DNA of 34,374 nucleotides from JACDAN01 sp963827705. Lineage in GTDB: Bacteria > Actinomycetota > Thermoleophilia > Gaiellales > Gaiellaceae. The notes under the pieces were generated by a model that saw only the letters and a list, made by a program, of their open reading frames with translations, did no database searches and was not told the DNA's origin. Below are positions 22,236 through 30,631 of the stretch, in pieces; the stretch's first letter is position 1, and the number at the start of each line of letters is the position of its first letter. Position numbers and translations under genes: made by a program. Location: positions 1-34,374 of the forward strand of contig CAWHBN010000008.1 in NCBI GenBank assembly GCA_963827705.1. Direction: 5' to 3'.

Positions 22236-23024
22236 CTAGATCGTCTCGAGCGTCGCGCGTCGCCTGCCCTCGATCTCGAAGAACCGGAACAGCGCATACG
22301 CCACGGTTGCGTACGCCACGCCGATCCCGAGCTCGGTCCAGACCAGGGACGAGACGTCGCCGAGTGTGGCTCCAGCGGCGATCTCCCGCGCCGCTTCGAT
22401 GCCGTGGGTCAGCGGCAGCGCCCGTCCCACGGCCTCCATCCAGTTCGGAAGCGTGTCGAGCGGGACGTTGACGCCGCAGAAGAGGAGCAGGGAGAAGACA
22501 ACAAGGTTGGCGATGAAGAACACGTCCCGCCCGCGCAGCCCGATCGCGCCGACGAGAAGGCCGAGGGAGGTACAGGAGAACGCGCTAGCCGCGACGACGA
22601 CCGCCAGCGCCGGGAGCTGCGACCGTGAGAGCTCGAAATCGAGCAGCAGCCAGCTGACGAAGAACGCGAAGGCCGACGTGATGATCCCGTTCACGATCAG
22701 CGGCAGCGAGCGCCCGAGGAAGAGCGGCAGGCGGTTGGCGGGGCTCGCCATGAGCGGCGAGAGCGTCTGCGTCCAGCGCTCTCCGCCGATCGTCATGGCC
22801 ATTCCGTACACGCCCGCCATGGCCGTCAGCTGGACTGCGTTCCCGGTGACGAAGAACGTGTCGTCCTGCAGCTCCGCAAAGCGGCCGACGTAGACGAAGA
22901 AGAGGACCTGAAAGACCGGCGCGCCCAGCATCGTCGGGATGTAGTGCGACGGGTGCATCCAGTTGAAGAGCGCCTTGTACGACAAGTAGCCGCCGATGAA
23001 GAAGACGCGGAGATCCCAGTTCAT
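22236..23024 (-). CDS. ABC-2 type exporter permease (copy B2)
   Basis: A 262-residue membrane protein with about six hydrophobic segments. It is an ABC-2 type permease, recognisable from the fold and the ending PLTHGIEAAREIAAGATLGD. It is clearly similar along its whole length to the permease at 23788-24573: both have SYKALF/SYRALF, a common ASPANRLPLFLGRSLP/VSPAPRLPLFFGRAVP block and an end of the type RFFEIEGRRRATLE. ATG 23024 overlaps the stop of the preceding permease by 4 bases. It is the last permease of the exporter operon. The cargo cannot be told. Confidence 0.87.
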   Translation of the reverse strand: MNWDLRVFFIGGYLSYKALFNWMHPSHYIPTMLGAPVFQVLFFVYVGRFAELQDDTFFVTGNAVQLTAMAGVYGMAMTIGGERWTQTLSPLMASPANRLPLFLGRSLPLIVNGIITSAFAFFVSWLLLDFELSRSQLPALAVVVAASAFSCTSLGLLVGAIGLRGRDVFFIANLVVFSLLLFCGVNVPLDTLPNWMEAVGRALPLTHGIEAAREIAAGATLGDVSSLVWTELGIGVAYATVAYALFRFFEIEGRRRATLETI

Positions 23025-23791
23025 GCGATCGCCAGGGTCGCCCGCTCCCGCGCGAGCCGCTCGAAGTGCCGCAGCGCGTAGTGGCCGATGACGAGATAGA
23101 CGGCGCTGAGGAGGAGGCACATCCCGATCTCCGGCCAGGGGTTGCCCGCGATCGCGGCGTCCCGGAGCGCGTTGATGCCCCACGTCGGTGCCAGCACCCA
23201 GGACAGCGGGGCCACCCAGCCCGGGAGCAGCGACAGCGAGACGAGCAGGCCGGTCACGAGCCAGACCGGGAACTCGAGCAGGTTCGAGAGTGCGTTGGCG
23301 TTCCGGTAGAGCACGAACGTGGAGGCGAGAACGAGGCCGAGCAGTCCGAGCCCGAGGACGGCGGCAGGCAGTGCGACGAGGAACGCGACCGGATGGGCCA
23401 CGTCGAGCGGCACGTCGAAGAACAGCCAGCCCCAGAACAGCGTCGCGGTCAGCGAATACAGCCCGATCGACGCGGTCGCGATCGTCAGGGGCACGATGAT
23501 TAGCAGGAGCGGCGGCGGCACGGCGATCGAGTACTCGAGCACTCCCTGCCACCGCTGCCACTGGATCGCGCCGCCGGAGCCGAACAGTGTCGACGACCAG
23601 ATCCCCATCATCCCGGCGCCGAGCGCGACGTAGAGGAGCGTCCCTTGCCGCGCGCCGGCCTCGAACATGAAGTAGGCGACCGAGGCGAAGATGATCGGCT
23701 GCAGGACCGACGTCAGGATGTAGAAGCTCGACAGCGTCAGGTTCTTCACGTAGAAGCGCCAGCCGACCCAGAGCAGGCGTGGCACGTTCAT
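23021..23791 (-). CDS. ABC-2 type exporter permease (copy A2)
   Basis: A 256-residue ABC-2 permease with about six membrane segments. It resembles the permease at 24570-25337: both carry a QPIIFASVAYFMF / WPLFFATVAFLMF helix, WSSTLFGSGGAIQWQRWQG / WSATSTTGAGAMQRERWHG, and SWVLAPTWGINALRDAAIAG / SWVLAPTWGMNAIRESALGG. ATG 23791 overlaps the stop of the upstream gene by 4 bases, and its stop overlaps the next start, so translation is coupled. It probably pairs with the B2 permease. Confidence 0.87.
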   Translation of the reverse strand: MNVPRLLWVGWRFYVKNLTLSSFYILTSVLQPIIFASVAYFMFEAGARQGTLLYVALGAGMMGIWSSTLFGSGGAIQWQRWQGVLEYSIAVPPPLLLIIVPLTIATASIGLYSLTATLFWGWLFFDVPLDVAHPVAFLVALPAAVLGLGLLGLVLASTFVLYRNANALSNLLEFPVWLVTGLLVSLSLLPGWVAPLSWVLAPTWGINALRDAAIAGNPWPEIGMCLLLSAVYLVIGHYALRHFERLARERATLAIA

Positions 23792-24573
23792 GAGCGCTCC
23801 AGCGTCGCGTGGCGGCGCCCCTGGTTCTCGAAGAACCGAAGGAGCAAGTAGCCGACGGCGAGGTACGCAACGCCGAGGGCCAACTCCGTGCCGACCAGGT
23901 CGAGCACCGAGGACGCCGATGCTCCATCGACCAGCTCCCGCGCTGCTTCGATCGCGTGGGTGAAGGGAATCCACTGCGACACCGTCTCCATCCAGTCGGG
24001 CAGGTCCGAGAGCGGCACGTTCGCGCCCGTGAAGATGAGGAGGAAGCCGAACAAGACGTTCGAGAGCACCGCCGCGTCGCGGATGCGGAGTGCAAGGGCG
24101 GCGTTGATCAGCCCGAGCCCCGTGCAGGAGAAGGCTGCGACGACGATGACGAGGGCGAGCGTCGGGATCGCTTCCGCCGGGATCTCGACGCCGAGGATCA
24201 GCGAACCGACGAGGAGCGAGAAGGCGGCGACGAACGCGCCGTTCAAGACAACCGGAACGGCGCGGCCGAAGAAGAGCGGGAGACGGGGAGCAGGGCTGAC
24301 GAGGATCGCCCCGAGCGTGTTCTGGAACTTCTCCCCGCCGACGAGGTACATCATCGCGAACAAGCAGGGGACGGCCGCGTACTGGATCGCGTTTCCCACG
24401 ACGTAGAACTCGTCGGAGGCGAGTCCGGCCGACCGCCCGATGTACGCCATCAACAGGATCTGGAAGATCGGCGCGACGACGAGGCTCGGGATGTAGATCG
24501 CCGGCGTCAGCCAGTAGAAGAGCGCGCGGTAGCTCATGAGACCGCCTACCGCGAAGATTCGGACGGCCGTCAT
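23788..24573 (-). CDS. ABC-2 type exporter permease (copy B1)
   Basis: A 261-residue ABC-2 permease with about six membrane segments and a cytoplasmic N-terminus (MTAVRIFAVGGLMSYRALFY). The ending HAIEAARELVDGASASS and RFFENQGRRHATLERS pair it with copy B2. ATG 24573 overlaps the stop of permease A1 by 4 bases. Position and similarity suggest it forms a heterodimer with A1, driven by the ATPase at 25334-26371. The substrate is unknown. Confidence 0.87.
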   Translation of the reverse strand: MTAVRIFAVGGLMSYRALFYWLTPAIYIPSLVVAPIFQILLMAYIGRSAGLASDEFYVVGNAIQYAAVPCLFAMMYLVGGEKFQNTLGAILVSPAPRLPLFFGRAVPVVLNGAFVAAFSLLVGSLILGVEIPAEAIPTLALVIVVAAFSCTGLGLINAALALRIRDAAVLSNVLFGFLLIFTGANVPLSDLPDWMETVSQWIPFTHAIEAARELVDGASASSVLDLVGTELALGVAYLAVGYLLLRFFENQGRRHATLERS

Positions 24574-25337
24574 GTCAACGAGAGGGTCGCGCGCTTGCGG
24601 GCTGCGCCGAGGACGCGATCGAGCGCGAGCACTCCGAGCGAGACGTAGGTGACGCCGAGTGCGAGGCAGAGGGCGAGGTCGGGCCAGGGAGTCCCGCCGA
24701 GCGCCGACTCGCGGATCGCGTTCATCCCCCAGGTCGGCGCGAGCACCCAGGAGATGGGGCGCACCCAGTCCGGCAGGAGCACGAGTGGGACGAGGAAGCC
24801 GCCGATAAGCCAGACCGGATACTCGAAGAGATTCCCGAGCGCCCAGGCGGCGCGGAAGCGGACGAACGAGACGGCGAACAGGAAGCCGAGCGCGCCGAAC
24901 GAGAGGACGGTGCCGACGATCGAGACCCCGAAGGCGACCTTGTGCTCGACGGTCAGGTCGATGCCGAAGACGAAGCGCCCGAAGACAAGTGTCGCGACCA
25001 GGCAGTAGATGCCGATCGTGCTCATCGCGAGCGTGATCGGGAGGAGGATCAAGGAGAAGTGCGGCGGGGAGGCGACGAGCGCCTCGAGCGTCCCGTGCCA
25101 CCGCTCCCGCTGCATCGCACCGGCCCCGGTCGTGCTCGTCGCCGACCACATGCCCATCACCGCGGCACCGAGGGATGCATAGAGGAGCGTCTTCGGGTCA
25201 GTGCCCGCACGAAACATCAGGAACGCAACGGTGGCGAAGAAGAGCGGCCAGATGATCTGGAAGAGGCCTTCGAAGGGCGAGCGGGAGATCGCCTTGAACT
25301 GGAAGTACCAGCCGAAGGCCATGATGAGCGCCCTCAC
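24570..25337 (-). CDS. ABC-2 type exporter permease (copy A1)
   Basis: A 255-residue ABC-2 permease with about six membrane segments. The start GTG 25337 overlaps the stop of the ATPase gene (GTGA); the ATG at 25322 is an alternative five codons in. The block MGMWSATSTTGAGAMQRERW and the end SWVLAPTWGMNAIRESALGG make it the close relative of copy A2. It is the first of four permeases in the order A1-B1-A2-B2. Confidence 0.87.
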   Translation of the reverse strand: MRALIMAFGWYFQFKAISRSPFEGLFQIIWPLFFATVAFLMFRAGTDPKTLLYASLGAAVMGMWSATSTTGAGAMQRERWHGTLEALVASPPHFSLILLPITLAMSTIGIYCLVATLVFGRFVFGIDLTVEHKVAFGVSIVGTVLSFGALGFLFAVSFVRFRAAWALGNLFEYPVWLIGGFLVPLVLLPDWVRPISWVLAPTWGMNAIRESALGGTPWPDLALCLALGVTYVSLGVLALDRVLGAARKRATLSLT

Positions 25338-26371
25338 GCCCTGGCCGCCCGACGTCCTGCACCCTGCGCTTGCACTCCTCCCGCGGCGAGGACGCGAGGA
25401 AGTTCACTCTTCCAGGACAGCGCGACGTAGGCGTCTTCGAGGGTCGGCTCGCGCCTCGACACCCGTCCGACGTTGGCGCCGTTCAGCCGTCCGAGGATGG
25501 CATGCGTGAGCTCGACGTCGGCGGGTGTCTGGACGATCAGCACCTGCGCCTGCTCGCGCTCCTCGACCGAGACCGCGTTGACGCCGGGGAGCTCACGGAC
25601 GCGCTCAACGGTGCCCTCGGGGATTCCGAAGATCTCCACCTCGACGACCGCTCCCTCCGTGACGTTCTGCTTCAGCTGCGCAGGCGTCCCGTGCGCGACG
25701 ATCTCGCCCTTGTTGATCACCGCGATCCGGTCGCACAGAGCGTCCGCCTCGAACATGTAGTGCGTCGTCAGTAGCACGGTCTTGCCGCCCTCGACGAGTG
25801 ACGCGATCGTCGCTCGCAGCTCCCGCGCGCCGACCGGATCGAGGCCGATCGTCGGCTCGTCGAGGAAGACGACCGGTGGATCGTGGAGGAGCCCGCGCGC
25901 GACGTGCAGCCGCTGCTTCATCCCGCGCGAGTAGCCCTCGGCGCGCTCCTGCTCGCGGCCCGTCAGGCCGACCAGGTCGAGGAGGCTCGCGATCCGCTGC
26001 TTCTGCTCTCCCGGCGGGACGCCGTACAGCTCGGCGAAGTAGCGGAGGTTGTCGTAGCCGGAGAGGCGCTCGTAGACGCCACGCTCACCGCCGAAGACGT
26101 AGCCGATGCGCTTGCGCACCTCGCGCGCGTCCTTGACGACGTCGTGGCCCAGGACCTTCGCGGTTCCCGAAGTCGGGATCAGCAGGGTGATCAGCATCTT
26201 GATCGTCGTCGTCTTGCCGGCGCCGTTCGGACCGAGGAGGCCGAAGAGCTCGCCCTTCTCGATCGCGAAGCTCACGCCGCGGACCGCCTCGACATCCATC
26301 CACTTGCGGCGGATGGTCCCGGTCGACGTGCGGTAGGTGCGGTGGAGGTCGATTGCCTCGACGACGGACAT
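25334..26371 (-). CDS. ABC exporter ATP-binding protein (DrrA/CcmA-like)
   Basis: A 345-residue ATPase of the daunorubicin-resistance (DrrA) and multidrug exporter type. Walker A GPNGAGKT is at residues 47-54. The signature is the variant YSRGMKQRL in place of the usual LSGGQ, Walker B is VVFLDEPTIGLDP, and the H-loop is TTHYMFEADALCDR. The C-terminal 100 residues form the extra domain common in DrrA-like ATPases, ending in the ATPase-typical EPTLEDAYVAL. ATG 26371 has TAGGCT 6 bases upstream and no RBS, so the exporter operon probably starts with a leaderless mRNA. As the only ATPase here it would have to serve all four permeases. Confidence 0.92.
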   Translation of the reverse strand: MSVVEAIDLHRTYRTSTGTIRRKWMDVEAVRGVSFAIEKGELFGLLGPNGAGKTTTIKMLITLLIPTSGTAKVLGHDVVKDAREVRKRIGYVFGGERGVYERLSGYDNLRYFAELYGVPPGEQKQRIASLLDLVGLTGREQERAEGYSRGMKQRLHVARGLLHDPPVVFLDEPTIGLDPVGARELRATIASLVEGGKTVLLTTHYMFEADALCDRIAVINKGEIVAHGTPAQLKQNVTEGAVVEVEIFGIPEGTVERVRELPGVNAVSVEEREQAQVLIVQTPADVELTHAILGRLNGANVGRVSRREPTLEDAYVALSWKSELPRVLAAGGVQAQGAGRRAARA

Positions 26372-26377
26372 GGCTTG

Positions 26378-26383
26378 AGCCTA
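26378..26383 (-). promoter_or_regulatory. -10 box of the ABC-2 exporter operon (leaderless type)
   Basis: On the minus strand TAGGCT ends 6 bases before the ATG at 26371, with no Shine-Dalgarno sequence between. It would give the exporter its own promoter downstream of hyuB. Confidence 0.45.
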
Positions 26384-26428
26384 GCCACCCGCGCGGAGCC
26401 TGCTCCACCAGGATTTTCGATCGGGCCT

Positions 26429-27902
26429 CTAGGCTGCTGCCCCAGCCGCCTCCGCCGGGCGTTTCGATCCGAAGGATGTCGCCGGGCGAGAGGTCGACGG
26501 TCGCCTTCGCCGGCAGCTCGCGGCCGTTCAGGAGGTTGCGGCCCGGTTCTGCAGGGCCTCCGCCCTCGGCGCCCAAGGGTGCGTTGGCGCGCCGCTCGGA
26601 GAGGATCGAAGCGCGGCAGGCCTCGAGCGCCTCCAGCTCCCGCACCACGCCGTCGCCCCCGCGGTGCCGGCCCACGCCACCCGAGCCGAGCCGCAGCTCG
26701 TGGCGCCGAACCCGCAGCGGGTACGCGAGCTCGAGCGCCTCGACCGGTGTCGTCAGCGTGTTCGACATCGTCACGTGGACGCCGCTCGGGCCGTCGCCGT
26801 CCGGGCACGCGCCCTGCCCGCCGCCGATCGTCTCGTAATACGTGAACCGGTCGTTGCCGAGCGTGAGGTTGTTCATCGTCCCCTGCCCCTGGGCAGGCAC
26901 GCGAACAGCCCGGCCGAGCGCGCGGAAGAGCACGTCGACGATCCGACACGAGGTCTCGACGTTGCCTCCCGCGACCGCAGCTCCGGGGAGAGCGTTGACG
27001 AGCGAGCCTTGCGGCGCGACGACGGTGACGGGCGCGAAGGCTCCCGCGGAGGCAGGCACGTCCGGTGCCGTCAGGCAGCGCACGACGAAGTACGCCGCAG
27101 ACCGGGTGACCGAGAGCGGGCAGTTGAGGTTGCCGTCGTGCTGTGAGTCCGTGCCGTCGAAGTCGATGGCGAGCTCGTCGCCGGTGACCGTGACGGCGAC
27201 GCGGATCGTGAGCGTCCCTTCGATGGCCTCGAGCACGTCGCTCGCCTCGAAGCGTCCGTCGGGAAGTCGGGCGATCCCGGCGCGGACGATCCGCTCCGAG
27301 TAGGCGAGGAGCTCGTCCATTGCGGCGCGGACGCCGTCGGGGCCGTCCCGCGAGCAGAGCTCGGCGACTCGCTCGTCGGCGAGGCGGTGAGCGGCGAGCT
27401 GTGCGCGGAAGTCGCCCATGCGCTCGTCGGGGTTCCGCATCCGCGCCGCGAGCGCGTCGAGTGTCTCGGGACCGAGTCGGGTCGGCGCGATCACGACGCC
27501 CTCCTCCTCGAGCGTGCGCGACGCGGCGGGCATGCTGCCGGGCTCGACGCCGCCGACGTCGGCGTGGTGGGCGCGAGTCACGGCGAACCCGACGTCCGTG
27601 CGCGAGACGAGCGTGATGTCCGGGAGATGTGTGCCGCCGGCGAAGGGGTCGTTGAGGATGAAGACGTCGTTGCGGCCCGGGTTGTGGCTCATGACTGCCG
27701 CCACGGCGTCGGGCATCGCTCCGAGGTGGACCGGGATGTGCTCGGCCTGCGCGACCATGCGGCCGTTCTCGTCGAAGAGCGCCGTCGAGCAGTCTCGCCG
27801 CTCCTTGATGTTCGCGGAGAACGCCGACCGGACGAGCGCCGCGCCCATCTCCTCGGCGACTCCGCGGAGCGCGTGTCCGAGAACTTGGAGCTCAATGTTC
27901 AC
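26429..27902 (-). CDS. hyuB: Hydantoinase B/oxoprolinase family protein; stop apparently lost by an indel
   Basis: Subunit B of the hydantoinase/oxoprolinase (HyuB) family, which with HyuA performs ATP-dependent ring opening of hydantoins or related lactams. Visible blocks are NIKERRDCSTALFDENGRMV, FILNDPFAGGTHLPDITLV, SVTRSAAYFVVRC, GGNVETSCRIVDVLF and the C-terminal ETPGGGGWG. The start GTG 27902 overlaps the hyuA stop by 4 bases. After GGGGWG the frame stays open for about 120 Arg/Pro-rich residues, running through the start of the ATPase gene to 26085. A TAG at 26429-26431 is reached if one G of the run at 26440-26443 is skipped, giving about 490 residues. A natural stop was probably lost through an indel or sequencing error. 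Confidence 0.82.
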
Positions 27903-29635
27903 CCTTTCGTGAGCCTCCAGATGCCACCATCCCTAGCCCCCACCCACCCAGGGGGGATCCAGCACGTTGCGCCGTCGAGCTCGACCGTCGCCGGGCCGGC
28001 AGCGGTCTTTCGCGGGCGGGCCGGCAGCGTGAGGGGCGGCCCAGCCCGCACCTCCGCGGTGCGAACCGCCACCAGCTCCAGCGGTCTCGCCGGATCCGCG
28101 TAGCCGTAACGCTCCGCGTGAAGCTCGTGGAACCGGTCCGCCAGCCGGGCTCCGAGCGGCACGGTCAGCTCGAACGACTGGCCTCGGTAGCGCAGATCGG
28201 CTTCCCCCTCGGCCGGGAGGTCGTCGACGTCTGCGAGCGGCCGCACCTCGCTCCGGACGTGGTCTCGGCGCTCGTCTCCCACAGCCAGACCAAGCGCGGA
28301 GAGCACGCCGGCCGCCTCGGGCACCAGCACCGTCGTCATCCCGAGGCCGTCGGCGAGATCGCAGGCATGGAGCGGGCCGGCGCCGCCGAACGCGACGAGC
28401 GCCAGGCCGCGCGGGTCGCGCCCCCGCTCGACGGAGACCACCCGCAGCGCGCGCAGCATCTCCGCGTTCACGACCGCGACGACGTCGGCGGGGTCGACAG
28501 CGGCGAGCGCGCGCTCGGCCGCGGCGCGATCGAGCTCGAGACCGCCGGCGAGCCGGCCGGGGATCCGGCCGAGGAGGAGGTTCGCGTCCGTGACGGTCGG
28601 CCGGAGCCCGCCCGACCCGTAGCACGCCGGCCCCGGTTCGGCTCCCGCGCTCTCTGGCCCGACTCGGAGCGCCCCGCCCGCGTCGACCCAGGCGATCGAG
28701 CCGCCTCCGGCCCCGACCGTGTGGACGTCGACGCTGGGAAGCCGGATCGGAAAGCCGGCGACAGCCCGCTCGCTCGACCGCTCGGCAGCGCCGCCGGAGA
28801 TCAGGCAGACGTCCGTCGACGTCCCGCCCATGTCGAACGCGATCGCGTCGGAGAAACCGGCGAGCTCCGCGATCCTTGCTGCACCCACCACGCCGCCTGC
28901 AGGCCCCGAGAGCAACGCCCAGGAGGCATGCGCGGCGGCCTCCTCAAGTGACGAGACCCCGCCCGAGGAGCGCATCACGAGCGGCTGCGGCAGCCCGGCC
29001 TCGGTGCAGCGGCCGCCGAGCGCGCGCAAGTAGTTTCCGAGCCGCGGGCCGAGGTACGCGTCCGCCGCCGTCGTCGAGGCCCGCTCGTATTCCCGGAACT
29101 CCGGCGAGACCTCGTGCGAAGCAACGACATGAGCCGTGGGCAGCCGACGCGAGATCTCTGCGGCCACGGCGCGCTCGTGGCTCGGATCCCTGAAGGAGAA
29201 CAGCAGGCAGATTGCGACCGCCTCGGCGTCGAGCTCTGGGAGGGAGCCCAGGTCGAGTGCCTCGACGACGCCGTCCGGCCCCATCCGCTCGCGGACGCCG
29301 AAGCAGTGCTCGATCGGCACGAGAGGCTCGGGATGGTGCTCGCAGAGCCGGTAGAGGTGTGCCCGGTCCTGGCGCCGCAGGTGCAGGAGGTGCTCGAAGC
29401 CCGCCGTCGAGACAAACGCCGTCCGTGCGCCCTTCCGCTCCAGGAGCGCGTTGGTCGCGACCGTCGTCCCGTGCGTGAACCGCTCGGGCCGCTCGCCGCC
29501 GATCGCTGCCGCTGCGGCCAGCACCGACTCCTCCTGGCGCTCCGCGGTTCGCACCTTGGCCGTCCGCAGCTCGCCGTCCGCGATGAGCACCGCGTCGGTG
29601 AAGGTGCCGCCGACATCAACGCCGAGGACTGCCAT
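27899..29635 (-). CDS. hyuA: Hydantoinase A/oxoprolinase family protein
   Basis: A 578-residue ATP-binding subunit of the hydantoinase/oxoprolinase (HyuA) family. The phosphate-binding GVDVGGTFTD lies at residues 4-13, HGTTVATNALLER at about 55-67, then SGPAGGVVGAARIA, FDMGGTSTDVCLI and VGAGGGSIAWVDAGG. These are ASKHA-fold signatures. It is compact beside the more common 650-690 residues, but all blocks are present. The start is ATG 29635; the next gene (hyuB) overlaps the stop. The true substrate (hydantoin, 5-oxoproline or another lactam) cannot be read from sequence. It is divergent from the DNA glycosylase gene across 27 bases. Confidence 0.88.
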   Translation of the reverse strand: MAVLGVDVGGTFTDAVLIADGELRTAKVRTAERQEESVLAAAAAIGGERPERFTHGTTVATNALLERKGARTAFVSTAGFEHLLHLRRQDRAHLYRLCEHHPEPLVPIEHCFGVRERMGPDGVVEALDLGSLPELDAEAVAICLLFSFRDPSHERAVAAEISRRLPTAHVVASHEVSPEFREYERASTTAADAYLGPRLGNYLRALGGRCTEAGLPQPLVMRSSGGVSSLEEAAAHASWALLSGPAGGVVGAARIAELAGFSDAIAFDMGGTSTDVCLISGGAAERSSERAVAGFPIRLPSVDVHTVGAGGGSIAWVDAGGALRVGPESAGAEPGPACYGSGGLRPTVTDANLLLGRIPGRLAGGLELDRAAAERALAAVDPADVVAVVNAEMLRALRVVSVERGRDPRGLALVAFGGAGPLHACDLADGLGMTTVLVPEAAGVLSALGLAVGDERRDHVRSEVRPLADVDDLPAEGEADLRYRGQSFELTVPLGARLADRFHELHAERYGYADPARPLELVAVRTAEVRAGPPLTLPARPRKTAAGPATVELDGATCWIPPGWVGARDGGIWRLTKG

Positions 29636-29646
29636 CCGTCGCCCGA

Positions 29647-29656
29647 CATCTAGTCT
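29647..29656. promoter_or_regulatory. Overlapping divergent -10 elements between hyuA and glycosylase
   Basis: CATCTAGTCT contains TAGTCT (29651-29656), 6 bases before the glycosylase ATG on the plus strand. On the minus strand it contains TAGATG (29652-29647), 11 bases before the hyuA ATG. The two boxes share the central TA. The minus-strand box is weaker because it ends in G. Confidence 0.35.
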
Positions 29657-29662
29657 CGCGGC

Positions 29663-30577
29663 ATGGCGACCGCGATGGAGATCGCACTGCGCGGCCCCTC
29701 AGGCGAGCCCGTCGATCTCTGGCGGACGATCGTCTCGCACGGCGTCGCATCGCTGCCGCCTGCCGATCTCGACGAGGACGCAGAAGTGATGACGGTCACG
29801 CTGCCCGTCGCCGGAGCCAAGCCGCGGACCGTCCGCATCCGGCAGGGTCGGAAGGGCAAGGCGAAAGTCGACGTCCTCGGCCCGCCGCTCGGGGCCCGTA
29901 CCCGCAGCGGGCTCCGACGCTCCGTGCGCCGCGTCCTCAACCTCGACGAGGACCTGTCCCCGCTCTACGAGGTCGCGAAGACAGATGTCGACCTGGCCTG
30001 GATCGCCGTCGGCGCCGGGCGCATGGCTCGCGGAGCCACGGTCTTCGAGGATGTCGTGAAGACGATCTGCACGACCAACTGCACCTGGTCGTCGACAGTG
30101 CGGATGGTCGGCGCGCTGGTCGAGAACCTCGGTGAGCGCTCCGCCGGCGGTCACGGGCGCGCCTTTCCCACTCCGCAGGCGATGGCCGCGTCGCCCGAAG
30201 CGTTCTACCGCGACGTCGCGCGGGCCGGCTACCGCGGCGCGTACCTCCGCGCGCTCGCGGGCTCGGTCGCCGACGGATCGCTCGACCTCGAGGCTCTTGC
30301 GGCCGCCCTGCCGGCCGACCTGCCGGACGACGAGCTCGAACAGCAGCTGCTCGCACTTCCCGGCGTGGGGCCCTATGCCGCCGCCCACATCATGATGCTG
30401 ATCGGACGCCATTCACGGTTGATCCTCGACTCGTGGACCCGGCCCACCTATGCCAGGCTGAACGGCGGTCGAAAGGTGGGCGATCGGACGATCGAGCGAC
30501 GATTCCGCCGCTATGGCCCCTACGCGGGCCTCGCGTTCTGGCTCTATCTGACCCGCGACTGGGTGAAGGAGACGTAA
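29663..30577 (+). CDS. HhH-GPD family DNA glycosylase (AlkA/Ogg-like)
   Basis: A 304-residue base-excision repair enzyme. The helix-hairpin-helix is LPGVGPYAAAHIMMLIG at about residues 232-248, and the catalytic aspartate is Asp256 in LILDSWTR, at the expected distance. The earlier VFEDVVKTICTTNCTWSSTV is the usual helix with the NCTW pattern of 3-methyladenine or 8-oxoguanine glycosylases. No iron-sulfur cluster cysteines follow the HhH. The lesion removed cannot be assigned. ATG 29663 has TAGTCT 6 bases upstream and no RBS, suggesting leaderless expression. Confidence 0.87.
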   Translation: MATAMEIALRGPSGEPVDLWRTIVSHGVASLPPADLDEDAEVMTVTLPVAGAKPRTVRIRQGRKGKAKVDVLGPPLGARTRSGLRRSVRRVLNLDEDLSPLYEVAKTDVDLAWIAVGAGRMARGATVFEDVVKTICTTNCTWSSTVRMVGALVENLGERSAGGHGRAFPTPQAMAASPEAFYRDVARAGYRGAYLRALAGSVADGSLDLEALAAALPADLPDDELEQQLLALPGVGPYAAAHIMMLIGRHSRLILDSWTRPTYARLNGGRKVGDRTIERRFRRYGPYAGLAFWLYLTRDWVKET

Positions 30578-30618
30578 AGCCGCCGGCGAAATACGAGCGT
30601 TGCTCCGCCGCCTGGCGT

Positions 30619-30624
30619 ATCGTT
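30619..30624 (+). promoter_or_regulatory. -10 box of L,D-transpeptidase gene (leaderless type)
   Basis: TATCGT ends 7 bases before the GTG at 30632 and no ribosome binding site is visible. Confidence 0.4.
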
Positions 30625-30631
30625 TGTCGGC

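Noticed and set aside
26085..26428. The roughly 115 extra codons of the hyuB frame beyond 26429 as a real domain
   Set aside because: They overlap the start of the ATPase gene in another frame and are Arg/Pro/Asp-rich without family similarity.
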